A stretch of DNA of 64,000 bases from the NCBI GenBank assembly GCA_022360015.1, contig JAKSDQ010000264.1, positions 30,239 to 94,238 on the forward strand, written 5' to 3'. Under the pieces are notes generated by a model. That model had not been told where the DNA came from and ran no database searches. It saw only the letters and a list, made by a program, of their open reading frames with translations. The translations under genes were made by a program, and so were the position numbers. The DNA comes from Cytophagales bacterium. Its GTDB lineage: Bacteria; Bacteroidota; Bacteroidia; Cytophagales; Cyclobacteriaceae. Shown here one piece after another: positions 9,907 to 20,650 of the stretch. Every line of letters starts with the position of its first letter. Position 1 is the stretch's first letter.

Positions 9907-11814
9907 TCATAGGTTTCGGGGTTTTTTATTCCGTTTTTCAAATCCGGGATTATGGCTAATGTATTCCGGCACAATCTCCTTCATCAAATCCACCAGTTCA
10001 TATTCCAATCCCCTTTGCGCCAAATCAATGAGCTTGTTGATTTTCTTACTCACTTGCTTATGCGCTTCAGGCCTCACACTGGCAATTAATATCTTGGAGT
10101 GATGTGTTGGAAGTGTATTTTCTTTATTGCTAAGCAACTCTTCGTAGAGTTTTTCCCCATCCCGGATCCCTGTGAATACAATTTCGATATCCTTTCCAAG
10201 CTTTTTACCGGATAACCGGATCATTTTTCGGGCCAGGTCCACAATTTTTACTGATTCACCCATATCAATAATGAAAATTTCGCTTCCCTGCCCCATAATG
10301 CCGGCCTCGAGCGAAAGTTGACAGGCTTCCGGGATTGTCATAAAAAACCGCGTCATTTCCGGGTGTGTTACTGTTACAGGCCCTCCACTTTCGATTTGTT
10401 TCTTAAATAAAGGTATCACCGAACCGTTAGAACCTAAAACATTACCAAATCTCGTAGTCACAAAGGCCGTACAATCAGGCTGGGTTTTACTTAAAAAAAC
10501 GTTCAGTGACTGTACATATATTTCTGCAATTCTCTTGGTAGCTCCCATTACATTGGTAGGATTTACGGCCTTGTCGGTAGAAATCATCACAAATTTTCTG
10601 ACCTTGTATTTGACTGCGAGATCAGCCAGGGTTTGGGTTCCCAAAACATTACACAAAACAGCCTCTGAGGGATTTTTTTCCATCATAGGCACGTGTTTGT
10701 AGGCAGCGGCATGGAAGACAAGCCCGGGCTGAAAAGTGGCAAATACCTTTTCCATTCTACAGATATCCGAAACGTCCGCAATAACCGGGATCACCTTTAC
10801 ATGTCCTGAAAAATCTTTTATCTCCCTGTTAATTTCATACAGCGGGGTTTCACCCTGATCCAGCAAAATCAGCGTATCGGGAAGAAATCCGGCCACCTGC
10901 CTGACCATTTCGCTCCCTATCGAACCACCCGCCCCGGTTATCAACACGGTCTTACCTCTTAGCTGTTCCCTTACCTCCCGGTTATCCAGTTTAACCGATT
11001 CCCGCCCCAGCAAATCTTCAATCTTAATCTCACGGATTTGATTAAGATCCAACTCTCCTTTTACCCACTGATCGGTTTTAGGAATTATCCGGACCTTTAC
11101 GCCATACGTCAGGCAAAGATCCACAATTTGATTTTTACGTTCCAGCGGCAAGTCACGGATGGTGATGATCAACTCCTTCACCTCATACTTTTCAATCAGA
11201 TAAGGCAGTTCAGTAGTGGCTTTATACACCCTGGCTCCATTGATAACATTCCCGATTTTACGGGGATCATCATCGAGAAATGCCACCACTTTCAGGTTGG
11301 ATTTTTGATCATGATTGATCACCTGTTTAGTAATAATTCCAAATTCCCCGGCACCAAAAATAGCCGCATTGGAAAAATGTTTAATGGCATTGGTGAAGTA
11401 GTTAAAAACATATTTTACCGTGAGACGGTAAGAAAACAGAAAAATAATCGAATTGAAATAACTAATAATAATCACCGACCTCGGCATGAGGCTGACACCC
11501 AAATTGAGTGATATTAAATTGACTATCAATACAAACAACGTGGCCATCGTACACATGTATACAATGCGCAATCCATCCTGCAAAGTGGTAAAACGAATAA
11601 TGCCTGCATAACTCTGTGAGATCAGAATAGCGATAAAGGAAGATGCCAGGTACAAAAGGCAGCCTACTTCAAAATCATTATTCAGAATGTCCCGAATCAC
11701 AAAATTGAACCGCAAGGCATAAGCCAGCATCACAGCGCCAAAAATGATCATTAAATCAATCAACATGATAATCCAGCGCGGAAGAATTTTTAAGCTTTTA
11801 AAAAACCGCTTCAT
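9907..11814 (-). CDS. Membrane-bound nucleotide-sugar epimerase/dehydratase (CapD/WbpM type)
   Basis: A 635-residue polysaccharide biosynthesis enzyme. About four hydrophobic helices occupy residues 12-135. A CoA-binding-like Rossmann fold follows with FGAGEFG (153-159). The catalytic SDR domain starts with TGAGGSIGSEM (293-303) and contains STDKAVNP and MGATKR, the region that replaces the usual YxxxK in this family. Such enzymes act on UDP-GlcNAc-type sugars at the membrane as the first step to deoxy-amino sugars for capsule, O-antigen or glycoprotein glycans. No other glycan genes flank it. The 37-residue tail after the domain is basic (FEKRNKKPRNL). Confidence 0.9.
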   Translation of the reverse strand: MKRFFKSLKILPRWIIMLIDLMIIFGAVMLAYALRFNFVIRDILNNDFEVGCLLYLASSFIAILISQSYAGIIRFTTLQDGLRIVYMCTMATLFVLIVNLISLNLGVSLMPRSVIIISYFNSIIFLFSYRLTVKYVFNYFTNAIKHFSNAAIFGAGEFGIITKQVINHDQKSNLKVVAFLDDDPRKIGNVINGARVYKATTELPYLIEKYEVKELIITIRDLPLERKNQIVDLCLTYGVKVRIIPKTDQWVKGELDLNQIREIKIEDLLGRESVKLDNREVREQLRGKTVLITGAGGSIGSEMVRQVAGFLPDTLILLDQGETPLYEINREIKDFSGHVKVIPVIADVSDICRMEKVFATFQPGLVFHAAAYKHVPMMEKNPSEAVLCNVLGTQTLADLAVKYKVRKFVMISTDKAVNPTNVMGATKRIAEIYVQSLNVFLSKTQPDCTAFVTTRFGNVLGSNGSVIPLFKKQIESGGPVTVTHPEMTRFFMTIPEACQLSLEAGIMGQGSEIFIIDMGESVKIVDLARKMIRLSGKKLGKDIEIVFTGIRDGEKLYEELLSNKENTLPTHHSKILIASVRPEAHKQVSKKINKLIDLAQRGLEYELVDLMKEIVPEYISHNPGFEKRNKKPRNL

Positions 11815-12168
11815 GACCTTATCATTATATCTTCCTGATTAAAGATATGTAACCCTTAAAATACTCTGCTAATAAGATAATATAGAAGTAGTCGATACAA
11901 TACGCTTCGAATCTTTCCTTTAATTGGTAAATGTTTAAAAAGTAGGGACGTTGTGAATATAATTCAATTTAACGGGATTTGAAATAATTACTTTGGAGAA
12001 TTTATAGTGTTGAAAAGGAAAATCCGGTTAGGTTAAGCTAATCATAATGCCATGAGATGGTCATGGGCTGAAATTTGATAAAACCCGTTGATGAAATTCA
12101 ATCTGTCAGGTTTTATTGATATTTATTGCCTGTTCTTTTTCTTTCTGGCAGAGTTTCTTTCCTTTTTG
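11815..12168. other. Intergenic region between hemL and the epimerase gene
   Basis: 354 bp, AT-rich, with no supported ORF. A small hairpin CCATGA-5-TCATGG lies at 12050-12066, about 100 bp past the hemL stop, but it has no U tract. The region must hold the promoter of the minus-strand epimerase gene; I cannot place it. Confidence 0.3.
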
Positions 12169-13476
12169 TTATATCAATGACTTCAATGACGCATAATTAG
12201 CCCTGATGGTTTTTTCGATTTCCGCCTCACCAATCGCCGATGAAACAAACAAAGCCTCAAACTGAGAAGGTGCCAGATAAATTCCCTGATCAAGCATAAG
12301 CTTGAAGTAAGCACCGAATTTTTCTGTATCACAGCGCTTTGCCAGGTTAAAATCGGTTATTTTTTCGGGTGAAAAAAACAAGCTGAACATTGATCCGACC
12401 TGGTTGATGGTATAATTCAGGTTCAGTTGTTTAAGGTTGCTGCTAATACCTCGCACGATTTTGTTGGTGGTATCTTCTATTTGATCATAAACCTCATTGT
12501 GGTCGTTCAGGTAAGATAATATCGCATAGCCTGCCGACATCGCCACCGGGTTTCCCGATAGGGTACCCGCCTGATATACCGGCCCTTCCGGAGACACGTA
12601 ATCCATAATTTCCTTTTTGCCTCCATAGGCACCCACGGGCATTCCTCCCCCGATAATCTTGCCCAAAGTTGTCAGATCGGGCACTACGCCATACCGTTCC
12701 TGTGCCCCTCCCCTGGCCAGTCGAAATCCGGTCATCACCTCATCAAAAATCAGAATTATACCGTGTTTATCACACATTTCCCTTAATCCTTCCAAAAATC
12801 CCGGCTCCGGAGGAACACAACCCATATTTCCGGCGACAGGTTCAAGAATTATACAGGCGATCTGCCCCTCATTGGCCGCTACCAGATCTTTAACCGTATC
12901 CGGATCATTAAAGGGCGCCAGCAAGGTGTCCCCTGCGGTTCCTTGGGTAACACCCGGACTGTCAGGCGTCCCCATAGTAACAGCACCACTACCGGCGGCT
13001 ATCAGAAAAGAATCCCCATGGCCATGATAGCAACCTTCAAATTTAATGATTTTATCTTTGCCTGTCACGCCCCTGGCTACTCTGATGGCCGACATGGTGG
13101 CCTCGGTACCTGAGTTAACCATCCTGATTTTATCCACCGAGGGTACCATTTCGGTAATCAATTCTGCGATCTCTACCTCCTTTTTGGTGGGTGCGCCGAA
13201 TGACAACGAGTTTTTAATCGCCGCAGATACCGCTTCCTCTATCAGCCCATTACCATGCCCCAGGATCATCGGCCCCCAGGAATTTATATAATCAATAAAT
13301 CGATTACCATCTTCGTCGTAAAGATAGGCACCCGATGCTTTTTGTATGAATAACGGATCACCTCCCACGGCCTTAAAAGCGCGCACCGGAGAATTAACCC
13401 CCCCGGGAATATATTCCTTTGCCCTTTTAAATAACGCCCGGCTGATCCTGTTTTCTAACATGAATGATGTTGCCAT
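12169..13476 (-). CDS. hemL: Glutamate-1-semialdehyde 2,1-aminomutase
   Basis: A 435-residue PLP enzyme that converts glutamate-1-semialdehyde to 5-aminolevulinate, the tetrapyrrole precursor. Diagnostic features: [16 protein letters not shown] near the N-terminus (residues 24-39), the PLP-contact segment [28 protein letters not shown], and the Schiff-base lysine in [17 protein letters not shown]. Length is normal. Its ATG overlaps the stop of the upstream gene (TAATG at 13474-13478), which implies translational coupling with the TPR/periplasmic-binding protein, an unexpected partner for a heme gene. Confidence 0.96.
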   Translation of the reverse strand: MATSFMLENRISRALFKRAKEYIPGGVNSPVRAFKAVGGDPLFIQKASGAYLYDEDGNRFIDYINSWGPMILGHGNGLIEEAVSAAIKNSLSFGAPTKKEVEIAELITEMVPSVDKIRMVNSGTEATMSAIRVARGVTGKDKIIKFEGCYHGHGDSFLIAAGSGAVTMGTPDSPGVTQGTAGDTLLAPFNDPDTVKDLVAANEGQIACIILEPVAGNMGCVPPEPGFLEGLREMCDKHGIILIFDEVMTGFRLARGGAQERYGVVPDLTTLGKIIGGGMPVGAYGGKKEIMDYVSPEGPVYQAGTLSGNPVAMSAGYAILSYLNDHNEVYDQIEDTTNKIVRGISSNLKQLNLNYTINQVGSMFSLFFSPEKITDFNLAKRCDTEKFGAYFKLMLDQGIYLAPSQFEALFVSSAIGEAEIEKTIRANYASLKSLI

Positions 13477-15185
13477 TATTTGTTTATCACCTTTAGTTCC
13501 GATTCCACAAATTTAACCAATGGAGTATGTTGATTGTCATTACCGGTGGCATAGTTGAAACCTTCATAAATTTCACCTCCTACAAAGCCCATGTCCCTGA
13601 ATGCAATCTGAAAATACACCCCATTTTCATATAACATCTTTCCAAAAAAAGAAATCAATGCATATCCGTTGTAAGCATGTTTGGAGGGGAACACGTTTGT
13701 CCTGTAATGATAAAACTCCCTGAAACTATCCACACTTTCTTTACTGAAATCAATATAGTTAGGAGATATAATGCTTACCCCCAATCTGTCGATCTGATCA
13801 TATTCAATAGCCCTGGCGTTGAGCCACGATTCAGTGCCTATCAGCGGCAGATTATCACCCCTTGCTTCGAGGGCCGTGATGAGATTTGCCATGAGCAGCC
13901 TGTCATCCGAGGCCAGGAATACATGTCCCAGACTGTCTAAATCCTGATTTTCTTCATCAGCTACAACATGAGCATTCAGCAACCGCAGTACATCCTTGGC
14001 ATTGGCGCTCGATACTTTATGAATACCGGCTATTTCAAACGAATCTGCCTGAATTCGTGCCTTGTAGCTATGCGCCAATATCGAATCTTTCACGGCATCT
14101 CCGTAAATAATTTTCAGCCTGGGATTTTCAAAATTGTTAACCGCAAATTCAGCAGCTTTGATCGCCTGGGTCTCCAGGCTTGGCTTGAATAAAAACGAAA
14201 AAGGATTGTTACCTATCACTTTTGAATTATACGAAAGCGGATTTACCATATTAATGCGCTGTTCAAAGCAGTAGTTTGAAAGCATATTGCTGGTGACCTC
14301 TGACAACGGGCCAATGATCAAATCCATGCTGCTTAGCTCTCCATTATCTATTAATTGCCGGGTGGTTAAACTGTCTCTTTTGGTATCAAAAGCAAACAGG
14401 TTTATTTTTATACCGGATTTCTCCAGTTTTTCAACACCGATTTTTATCCCCTCATACAAGTCAATTACGAGGTTTCTACCTAAAGCTAAAGACTCAGATT
14501 GCAGCTTATCAGTCATAAAAGGCAAAACCACCGCAACATTATAACTATCTTTTTTGTTGGAGGCCATAATTCTACCCTTGTCATACCTGACTGGATTAAG
14601 CTCAAATTCATTCACCAAAAATTCAAGTAAGCTACGGTCCTGATCCATAATGGGCTGATTGATAATAAAAGTGGCCAGGGCTTCGGCAATATCTTTATCA
14701 TAAGGGTTTTTGGACAGTAACAGGTTCAGTGCTTCGGCATCATTCAATTGAGCGAGAAAATAGTTTTTCATTTCCCTGGCCTGTTCAGCGACAGTGCGGC
14801 TTTTTATTCTGTTCACATTAACCAGTGCACTCAAATAATCATCTCCTTCAAAGTCTATCTTAGCCAGCCAAAAAAACACCTCGTCAATTTTATCCCATTG
14901 CGTATGTTTTCGCTCAATCTGGTGAAACATGCTATTGGCAACCGAAACCTGACCGGATCGGTAAGCTGCCACCGCAAAGTAATAGGAAGCATATTCAAGA
15001 TAAGGGTTATTGTCTGTTCTGGTAATGATCTGCCTAAATTCCTCCATGGCCAATTTGTACTTGCCGAGCGCAAACAGATCCTTACCATTTTTGTACTTGT
15101 TGATAAGGTTGGTATTAGTCTGTCCTAAAACCGGCAAGGTTGCCAGGAAAAGAATTAAGAGAAAAAGATTAAGAATTGGTCTCAT
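13476..15185 (-). CDS. Exported TPR plus periplasmic-binding-fold protein
   Basis: A 569-residue secreted protein (signal peptide [20 protein letters not shown], cleavage near GQT). Residues 25-190 read like tetratricopeptide helices ([20 protein letters not shown]). From about 215 ([14 protein letters not shown]) there is a type I periplasmic-binding fold of the amino-acid ABC binding-protein/LpoA kind ([41 protein letters not shown]). No permease or ATPase is nearby, so transport is doubtful. An LpoA-like role in the cell envelope is possible but is inference. It sits between guaA (11 bp away) and hemL (1-bp overlap) in one probable operon. Confidence 0.75.
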   Translation of the reverse strand: MRPILNLFLLILFLATLPVLGQTNTNLINKYKNGKDLFALGKYKLAMEEFRQIITRTDNNPYLEYASYYFAVAAYRSGQVSVANSMFHQIERKHTQWDKIDEVFFWLAKIDFEGDDYLSALVNVNRIKSRTVAEQAREMKNYFLAQLNDAEALNLLLSKNPYDKDIAEALATFIINQPIMDQDRSLLEFLVNEFELNPVRYDKGRIMASNKKDSYNVAVVLPFMTDKLQSESLALGRNLVIDLYEGIKIGVEKLEKSGIKINLFAFDTKRDSLTTRQLIDNGELSSMDLIIGPLSEVTSNMLSNYCFEQRINMVNPLSYNSKVIGNNPFSFLFKPSLETQAIKAAEFAVNNFENPRLKIIYGDAVKDSILAHSYKARIQADSFEIAGIHKVSSANAKDVLRLLNAHVVADEENQDLDSLGHVFLASDDRLLMANLITALEARGDNLPLIGTESWLNARAIEYDQIDRLGVSIISPNYIDFSKESVDSFREFYHYRTNVFPSKHAYNGYALISFFGKMLYENGVYFQIAFRDMGFVGGEIYEGFNYATGNDNQHTPLVKFVESELKVINK

Positions 15186-15196
15186 TATTTAACTGA

Positions 15197-16726
15197 TTAT
15201 TCCCATTCGATAGTTGCCGGTGGCTTGGTACTGATGTCGTACACCACCCTGTTCACCCCTTTTACCTTGTTGATGATTTCGTTCGAAATTTCGCCAAGAA
15301 GGTCATATGGCAAATGGCTCCAGTCTGCTGTCATGCCATCTACGCTACTTACCGCACGTAAACTTACGACCCCTTCATAAGTTCTTTCATCACCCATGAC
15401 ACCCACTGATTGTATGGGCAATAAAATCGCGCCAGCCTGCCAGACCTTATCATACCAGCCGGAGGCCTTTAAACTTTGAATAAAGATATGATCGACCTCT
15501 TGCAGTATTCTTACCCGGTCTTCACTGATCTCTCCTAGAATACGAATGGCGAGACCAGGGCCGGGAAACGGGTGGCGCCCGAGAATAGTGTCATCGATCC
15601 CTAACGTTTTACCGACAAGCCTCACTTCGTCTTTAAACAAGGTATTCAGGGGTTCTACTACCTTTAACTTCATAAAATCAGGCAACCCGCCAACGTTGTG
15701 GTGGGATTTGATGGTGGCCGATGGCCCTTTTACAGACACCGACTCGATTACATCAGGGTAAATAGTGCCCTGGGCCAGCCAGCTTACACCCTCAATTTTA
15801 TGGGCCGCTGCATCAAATACATCAATAAATACTTTTCCAATGGCTTTTCTTTTCTTTTCAGGATCAGTCTGGCCTTTTAATGCTTCATAAAACTGATGCC
15901 TGGCATCTACCCCCTTCACATTCAACCCCATGCCTTTGTAGGAGTTCAGCACATCCTCAAACTCATTTTTTCGCAGCAGGCCATTATCGACAAAGATGCA
16001 ATGCAAATTACTGCCGATAGCCTGGTGGATCAATGTTGCGGCAACGCTAGAGTCCACCCCGCCTGACAGTCCCAAAACAACTTTGTCATTTCCCAATTTT
16101 TCCTTTAATGCTTCAACGGTGGTTTCCACAAAAATATCCGGTGTCCAATCCTGGCTGCAGCCACATATATGAACGACAAAATTTCTTAAAACAGTTTTTC
16201 CTTCAATAGAATGTGTCACCTCCGGATGAAATTGGATCCCGTACGTATCCTTTTCCTTTAGTTTAAATGCAACAATATCCACGGTAGGGGTACTGGCAAT
16301 TACCTCAAAAGCCTCGGGCAAGTCGGCAATGGTATCCGCATGTGACATCCAGACCTGCGAGTTGAGTGACATCTCCTTCATCAATTCATTATGGGTATCT
16401 ACCTTATTTAATTTTGCCCTGCCGTATTCCCGGATTTCAGAAGGCAAAACATGGCCCCCGTTTGCATGAGCGATTAACTGTGCACCGTAACAAACACCCA
16501 AAACCGGAAGCTGGCCGGTAAGCTTATTAAGATCAACCGCCGGGGCGTTGTCATCTCTCACAGAACAAGGACTTCCGGAGAGAATCACACCTTTCACATG
16601 ATCAGAGTGCTGGGGGATACGGTTGTAAGGATGAATTTCACAGTAGACATTTAGCTCCCTGACGCGTCTGGCAATTAATTGAGTATATTGGGAGCCAAAA
16701 TCCAAAATCAATATCATTTCACTCAT
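15197..16726 (-). CDS. guaA: GMP synthase (glutamine-hydrolysing)
   Basis: A 509-residue enzyme that aminates XMP to GMP. The glutamine amidotransferase domain (about 1-190) has the nucleophile in [11 protein letters not shown] and the catalytic HPEV in [11 protein letters not shown]. The ATP-pyrophosphatase loop is [15 protein letters not shown] (about 219-233). The C-terminal dimerisation domain ends KPPATIEWE. All catalytic parts are intact. Probably the first gene of guaA-TPR/PBP-hemL. A 135-bp gap separates its start from a divergent hydrolase gene. Confidence 0.97.
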   Translation of the reverse strand: MSEMILILDFGSQYTQLIARRVRELNVYCEIHPYNRIPQHSDHVKGVILSGSPCSVRDDNAPAVDLNKLTGQLPVLGVCYGAQLIAHANGGHVLPSEIREYGRAKLNKVDTHNELMKEMSLNSQVWMSHADTIADLPEAFEVIASTPTVDIVAFKLKEKDTYGIQFHPEVTHSIEGKTVLRNFVVHICGCSQDWTPDIFVETTVEALKEKLGNDKVVLGLSGGVDSSVAATLIHQAIGSNLHCIFVDNGLLRKNEFEDVLNSYKGMGLNVKGVDARHQFYEALKGQTDPEKKRKAIGKVFIDVFDAAAHKIEGVSWLAQGTIYPDVIESVSVKGPSATIKSHHNVGGLPDFMKLKVVEPLNTLFKDEVRLVGKTLGIDDTILGRHPFPGPGLAIRILGEISEDRVRILQEVDHIFIQSLKASGWYDKVWQAGAILLPIQSVGVMGDERTYEGVVSLRAVSSVDGMTADWSHLPYDLLGEISNEIINKVKGVNRVVYDISTKPPATIEWE

Positions 16727-16861
16727 GGCACAAAAATAACAGGAGATTCGAGTTTATGCTAATCTTGAGAAAATTATTTCATACTACTAAAACTGTGTTG
16801 TTTTCAACGCTATATTTGGCAAAAAAATTTTACTTTTGACCACCTGGTAATAAATAAAACG

Positions 16862-17875
16862 ATGATAAAAACTTTAAAATGGCTGGCTGTACCGGTTGTA
16901 CTGTTTCTCATTTACATGGCAGGGCCGAAGCCTTCCGAACCTGTATTAAATGGTAGCTTACCCAGTGTAAGCAGCAATCTCCTCGAACTTGAAAATACAA
17001 TAAATAACAGAGAAGCCAGGGTGGAGGGCATGAAAGAAGACAATCAGGCCAGAATAATCTGGTATGATAGCGCTGCAAGGAAAAAAACCCCCTACAGTAT
17101 TGTCTATTTGCATGGATTCAGCGCCAGTCAGGGAGAAGGGATCCCGGTTCACCGCAATCTGGCCAAAAAATTTGGTTGCAACCTGTATTTATCCAGGCTG
17201 GTGGAGCATGGGGTTAAAGGGGACAGTATTTTTAAGAAATTAACCCCCGAGGCACTCCTTTCATCGGCCAAAGAGGCAGTGGCCATTGGTCAACAAATTG
17301 GGGATAGCGTAATTATCGCTGGAACTTCCACGGGAGGAGCGCTCGGCATTTACATAACCGCTGAAAATCCTGCCATCAAAGCACTTGTTTGTTATTCACC
17401 GATCATTGACTTTTATGATCAGAATACTTTTATCATCAACAAACCCTGGGGAAGGAATATCATGAAAATGATTATAGGCTCAGAGTTTATGGTATATGAT
17501 GAGCCTGCCGAGATAAAAAAATACTGGGCCACAACCTATATGATTGACGGTGTGATCGCCCTGAAATCGTTGGTCAGTGAAACCATGGTAGAGGAGACTT
17601 TCAGAAAAATCACTTGCCCGTTTTTTCTCGGGTATTATTATAAAAACGACTCTTTGCAGGATAACACAGTATCAGTTCCTGCCATGCTTGAAATGTTCGA
17701 TCAGCTTGGCACCCCTGAAAAGAACAAGGTGCGCATCCCGTTTCCGGAATCCGGGGATCATGTCATCGCTTCTTATCTTACCTCCAAAGACTACCAGGGC
17801 GTAGAAGACGAAACCATAAAATTTTTGGAAAACGTAGTAGGTTTGGCTCCGGCATCACCAAATATTCAGCATTGA
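16862..17875 (+). CDS. Alpha/beta hydrolase with N-terminal membrane anchor
   Basis: A 337-residue protein with one N-terminal hydrophobic segment (residues 5-21) that could be a signal or an anchor. The hydrolase core has the oxyanion HGF (84-86, YLHGFSASQGEG), the nucleophile elbow GTSTGG (154-159, Ser156) and a late His in ESGDHVIAS, so the triad looks complete. The substrate is unknown; lipase or esterase is plausible. It is transcribed divergently from guaA. Matches to the -7 form TAnnTTTG lie upstream at 16811-16818 and 16831-16838, without a clear -33 box. Confidence 0.8.
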   Translation: MIKTLKWLAVPVVLFLIYMAGPKPSEPVLNGSLPSVSSNLLELENTINNREARVEGMKEDNQARIIWYDSAARKKTPYSIVYLHGFSASQGEGIPVHRNLAKKFGCNLYLSRLVEHGVKGDSIFKKLTPEALLSSAKEAVAIGQQIGDSVIIAGTSTGGALGIYITAENPAIKALVCYSPIIDFYDQNTFIINKPWGRNIMKMIIGSEFMVYDEPAEIKKYWATTYMIDGVIALKSLVSETMVEETFRKITCPFFLGYYYKNDSLQDNTVSVPAMLEMFDQLGTPEKNKVRIPFPESGDHVIASYLTSKDYQGVEDETIKFLENVVGLAPASPNIQH

Positions 17876-17882
17876 AATCAGT

Positions 17883-18119
17883 TTAAAACACATTAGTGGA
17901 TGGCTCGGCAATTACTCCGATTATTTCTTTATCGCCGTTTTTGTATGCCCGAACGATATGACTTCTTTCTTTACAGGTGATATACAGATTTTTCGATTTG
18001 GCGAGACGGATAGCCTTTCCGGTTGCCTGGGAGGCTATTTTTTGTAAAGTAGTGAGGTGTTTACGGGTTTACGCTATGTATGATAAATAGGCCGTTCTTT
18101 TTTTTCTTTCGTTGCTCAT
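17883..18119 (-). pseudogene. Small conserved-type protein interrupted by an in-frame stop
   Basis: An ATG at 18119 opens a 79-codon frame (MSNERKKRTAYLSYIA) that hits TAA at 18069-18071 (codon 17). The same frame then stays open for 61 more residues (TRKHLTTLQKIASQATGKAI to GVIAEPSTNVF). The downstream part resembles a type of small Bacteroidota proteins of about 75 residues (a helix KATxKAIxxAKxxG followed by two strands). No alternative start lies after the stop. A CAA-to-TAA change is the simplest explanation. The family comparison is from memory and no function is known. Confidence 0.45.
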
Positions 18120-18154
18120 TGTACAAATATAGATAAAGCATACTGTTATGGAGG

Positions 18155-19129
18155 TTAATCTGTCAACACAAAAACCGGCGCCTGCCGGGCGACTGTGTCA
18201 TCGGTTAATTGTTTGATTTTACCGGTTTTTGTATCCAGGATGTAAATATTGTACAACTCAAATTCATTGGAAGCTTGTTCAAAAACCATTTTGGCGCCGT
18301 CAGGTGTCCAGTCATGGTAAACCTGGCTGTATTTGCCGGAAGTTAACTGTACTAAACTGCGGCCATCGGTATTTATGCTGAATATGCTGTAGCTGCCATC
18401 TTGCTTGGAGGCATAGGAAATCTTATTTTTCAGATACCAAACAGGGGGGGCAGCCCGGTAATCAAACCATTCTGCAGTATTGTCATCTTTCGGGTAGTAG
18501 GTCAACTGTCTCATAGCTGACCCGTCTGTATTCATAATATATAGTTCATCATCAAAAGCCTGACTCCGGGATGATCTTTCACGGGCCCCTCTGAAAACGA
18601 TCTGCTTCCCATCCGGTGAAAAACAAGGATCGTGAAAATAAGCCAGAGCCGGTTTAATGATTTGCCGTTGTTGATTTTCGAGGTCAATAAGGTAAAAAGC
18701 CGTATCAACGGTCGCATGTGGTTTTACGATAAGCTCCCTGCCGTTATTCCTGCCGCTAATCTGGCTATCATCCAATCGCATATCGGTGACTTTTCTGACA
18801 TTTTCTCCATTGGTGTCCATTTCGTAAAGAAAAAATACCCTGTGGGTAGTGTCCCGGTCTGATATAAAGTAGACTTTATCCAGGTAGGTATAATAGACCC
18901 AATCCACACCCTTGTGGTTACTTATATTTTTTTGACCACTACCATCCTGGTTCATAATAAATACCTCGTAGTCATCAGCTTCGGCATCCTTCAACACGTT
19001 GTAGGCTATTTTGTACCGGTTCTTTTTATCGGAATCAATCCCCTGACTTCGTGAATGCTTGTTCCCGGATTTATGGCAGCCAGGAAGGAAATTGGTAACC
19101 AGCAATAGGATGAGGTAACGGGATCGCAT
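18155..19129 (-). CDS. TolB-like beta-propeller lipoprotein
   Basis: A 324-residue lipoprotein: signal peptide MRSRYLILLLVTNFLPGC with the lipobox LPGC (Cys18), then WD40-like PD40 repeats. These are recognised by MNQDGSGQKNIS, MDTNGENVRKVTD, FSPDGKQIVFRGAR, MNTDGSAMRQLTY, INTDGRSLVQLTSG, WTPDGAKMVFEQ and DTKTGKIKQLTDD, giving about six blades. Such propellers bind peptides or partner proteins in the periplasm; no enzyme domain is present. It lies 21 bp after a class V aminotransferase gene on the same strand and may be cotranscribed. Function unknown. Confidence 0.8.
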   Translation of the reverse strand: MRSRYLILLLVTNFLPGCHKSGNKHSRSQGIDSDKKNRYKIAYNVLKDAEADDYEVFIMNQDGSGQKNISNHKGVDWVYYTYLDKVYFISDRDTTHRVFFLYEMDTNGENVRKVTDMRLDDSQISGRNNGRELIVKPHATVDTAFYLIDLENQQRQIIKPALAYFHDPCFSPDGKQIVFRGARERSSRSQAFDDELYIMNTDGSAMRQLTYYPKDDNTAEWFDYRAAPPVWYLKNKISYASKQDGSYSIFSINTDGRSLVQLTSGKYSQVYHDWTPDGAKMVFEQASNEFELYNIYILDTKTGKIKQLTDDTVARQAPVFVLTD

Positions 19130-19150
19130 ACATTCAGGGGCTGTTTAGGT

Positions 19151-20335
19151 TTAAAGTTTTTTTATGATTGAAGTAAAAAAATCGATTTCTTCCACGGTGT
19201 TATAGTAATGCGGCGAAATTCTCAACGCTGAATTTACCCCTTTTTCGTCAAAATCAATAACTCCGGCCTCCCTTGAACTCACCGAAGTATTGATATGGTG
19301 CTCATGCAGCATGGCCCTCAGCTCCTCTGGCTCCCGGTTCTTAAGGCTTACCGTAATAATACCCCCCTGATCTACTCCCCGGTCCAACAGCCTGATTTTA
19401 TCTGTACTGCCAAGGCTTTCCCGCATATAATCGGCCAAAAACCTGACGCTTTCTTCAATCCTGTCCATACCCAGTTTTAAAGCATAATCGATGGCCGCTC
19501 CCGTACCCAATATCAACGCGTAGGGAAATTCCCAATCCTCAAACCGTTGTGCGGTTTCAGAAGGAATGTAAATATCTTTCTCCTCCCACCTTGCCCCATT
19601 CATATCTATAAAAAGTGGTTCATAACCTCCTTCTAAAATACTGTCTGCAACATACAGCAAGCCCATCCCACGGGGACCCCGCAGAAATTTCCGGCAGGTG
19701 GTACTTAAAAAATGACAACCTATCTGTTGTACATCGAGGTTCAGTTGTCCCACGGTCTGACACGCATCCACAAGGTAAAGAATATGCTGATCATGGCAGT
19801 ATTTCCCAATCTCCTCCACGGGTTGTATCAACCCTGAATTGGTGGGCATGTGAGTGACAGCCACCAGCGCAGGCCGTAGGCGCCGGATGAGTTGCCAGGC
19901 CTCGTCAAGATCAACACCACCTTTTTGAGTGCCGGGAATTCTTACAATTTCAATACCGAACCGTTTTTTAAGTGAAAGAAAGGCGATCTGATTGGAAGTA
20001 TAATCTTCATGGGTCGTCAGGATGATATCTCCCCTTTCAAAGGGAATAGATGATAATGCCTTGGCGTAGGAATCTGTGGCATGGGCAGTGAAAGCTATAT
20101 TTTCCGCCTTACAATTCAATAGCCGGCTTGCAGCCTCGTAAACCGCCCGGGTGCGGTGTGCCTCCTGCTTCGCTGCTTCATAACCGCCAATTTCAGCCTC
20201 CAGATCCAGGTGGTCTTTAATAGTTTTTAATACAGGCAATGGCATCAATCCCGCTCCGGCATTGTTTAAATGAATGTTATTTTTACAACCCGGCGTATTG
20301 TTTCTAATATCCGTTAATTCGGCCTGACTAATCAT
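19151..20335 (-). CDS. Class V PLP-dependent aminotransferase
   Basis: A 394-residue cytosolic fold-type I PLP enzyme of the cysteine-desulfurase/isopenicillin-N-epimerase branch. It starts NIHLNNAGAGLMPLPV. The PLP Asp is in LYLVDACQTVGQLNLD and the Schiff-base Lys in TTCRKFLRGPRGMGLLYV. The KFLRGPRG form is typical of the epimerase-like and selenocysteine-lyase-like members and not of IscS. No Fe-S cluster genes are nearby, so cysteine desulfurase for Fe-S assembly is unlikely. Substrate unknown. It precedes the propeller lipoprotein by 21 bp. Confidence 0.85.
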   Translation of the reverse strand: MISQAELTDIRNNTPGCKNNIHLNNAGAGLMPLPVLKTIKDHLDLEAEIGGYEAAKQEAHRTRAVYEAASRLLNCKAENIAFTAHATDSYAKALSSIPFERGDIILTTHEDYTSNQIAFLSLKKRFGIEIVRIPGTQKGGVDLDEAWQLIRRLRPALVAVTHMPTNSGLIQPVEEIGKYCHDQHILYLVDACQTVGQLNLDVQQIGCHFLSTTCRKFLRGPRGMGLLYVADSILEGGYEPLFIDMNGARWEEKDIYIPSETAQRFEDWEFPYALILGTGAAIDYALKLGMDRIEESVRFLADYMRESLGSTDKIRLLDRGVDQGGIITVSLKNREPEELRAMLHEHHINTSVSSREAGVIDFDEKGVNSALRISPHYYNTVEEIDFFTSIIKKL

Positions 20336-20650
20336 GAAAACCTCGATTTATTCAATACCCACCTGAAAATAACGGAAGTAATTAAACAAATTATAATTTT
20401 CAGATTATAAATTCCACCGGAATCGTACCATTTATCTGTTATAACCACAATGAGTGAGATGAACCATAAACACCGTGACGCTCATAATCAATCAGCGTCT
20501 TTAAAATTACTTCCCTTTATTTTCTATGCGCTTTAATTTTTATATGCTTTAAAAATTGCTTAACCTATGAAAATTGCCTAGCTTCAATTTTGATTTATTC
20601 CCCTTCATTCCCCCAGCTCAAAATTTTTTAAACTTAAAAACAAAATTGTC
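20336..20650. other. Divergent intergenic region
   Basis: 315 bp between the minus-strand aminotransferase and the plus-strand T9SS cargo gene. It is AT-rich and must contain both promoters. I see no strong hairpin, repeat or clear -33/-7 pair. Confidence 0.3.

Noticed and set aside
12050..12066. Terminator after hemL
   Set aside because: Only a 6-bp stem without a U tract and about 100 bp past the stop; too weak to call.
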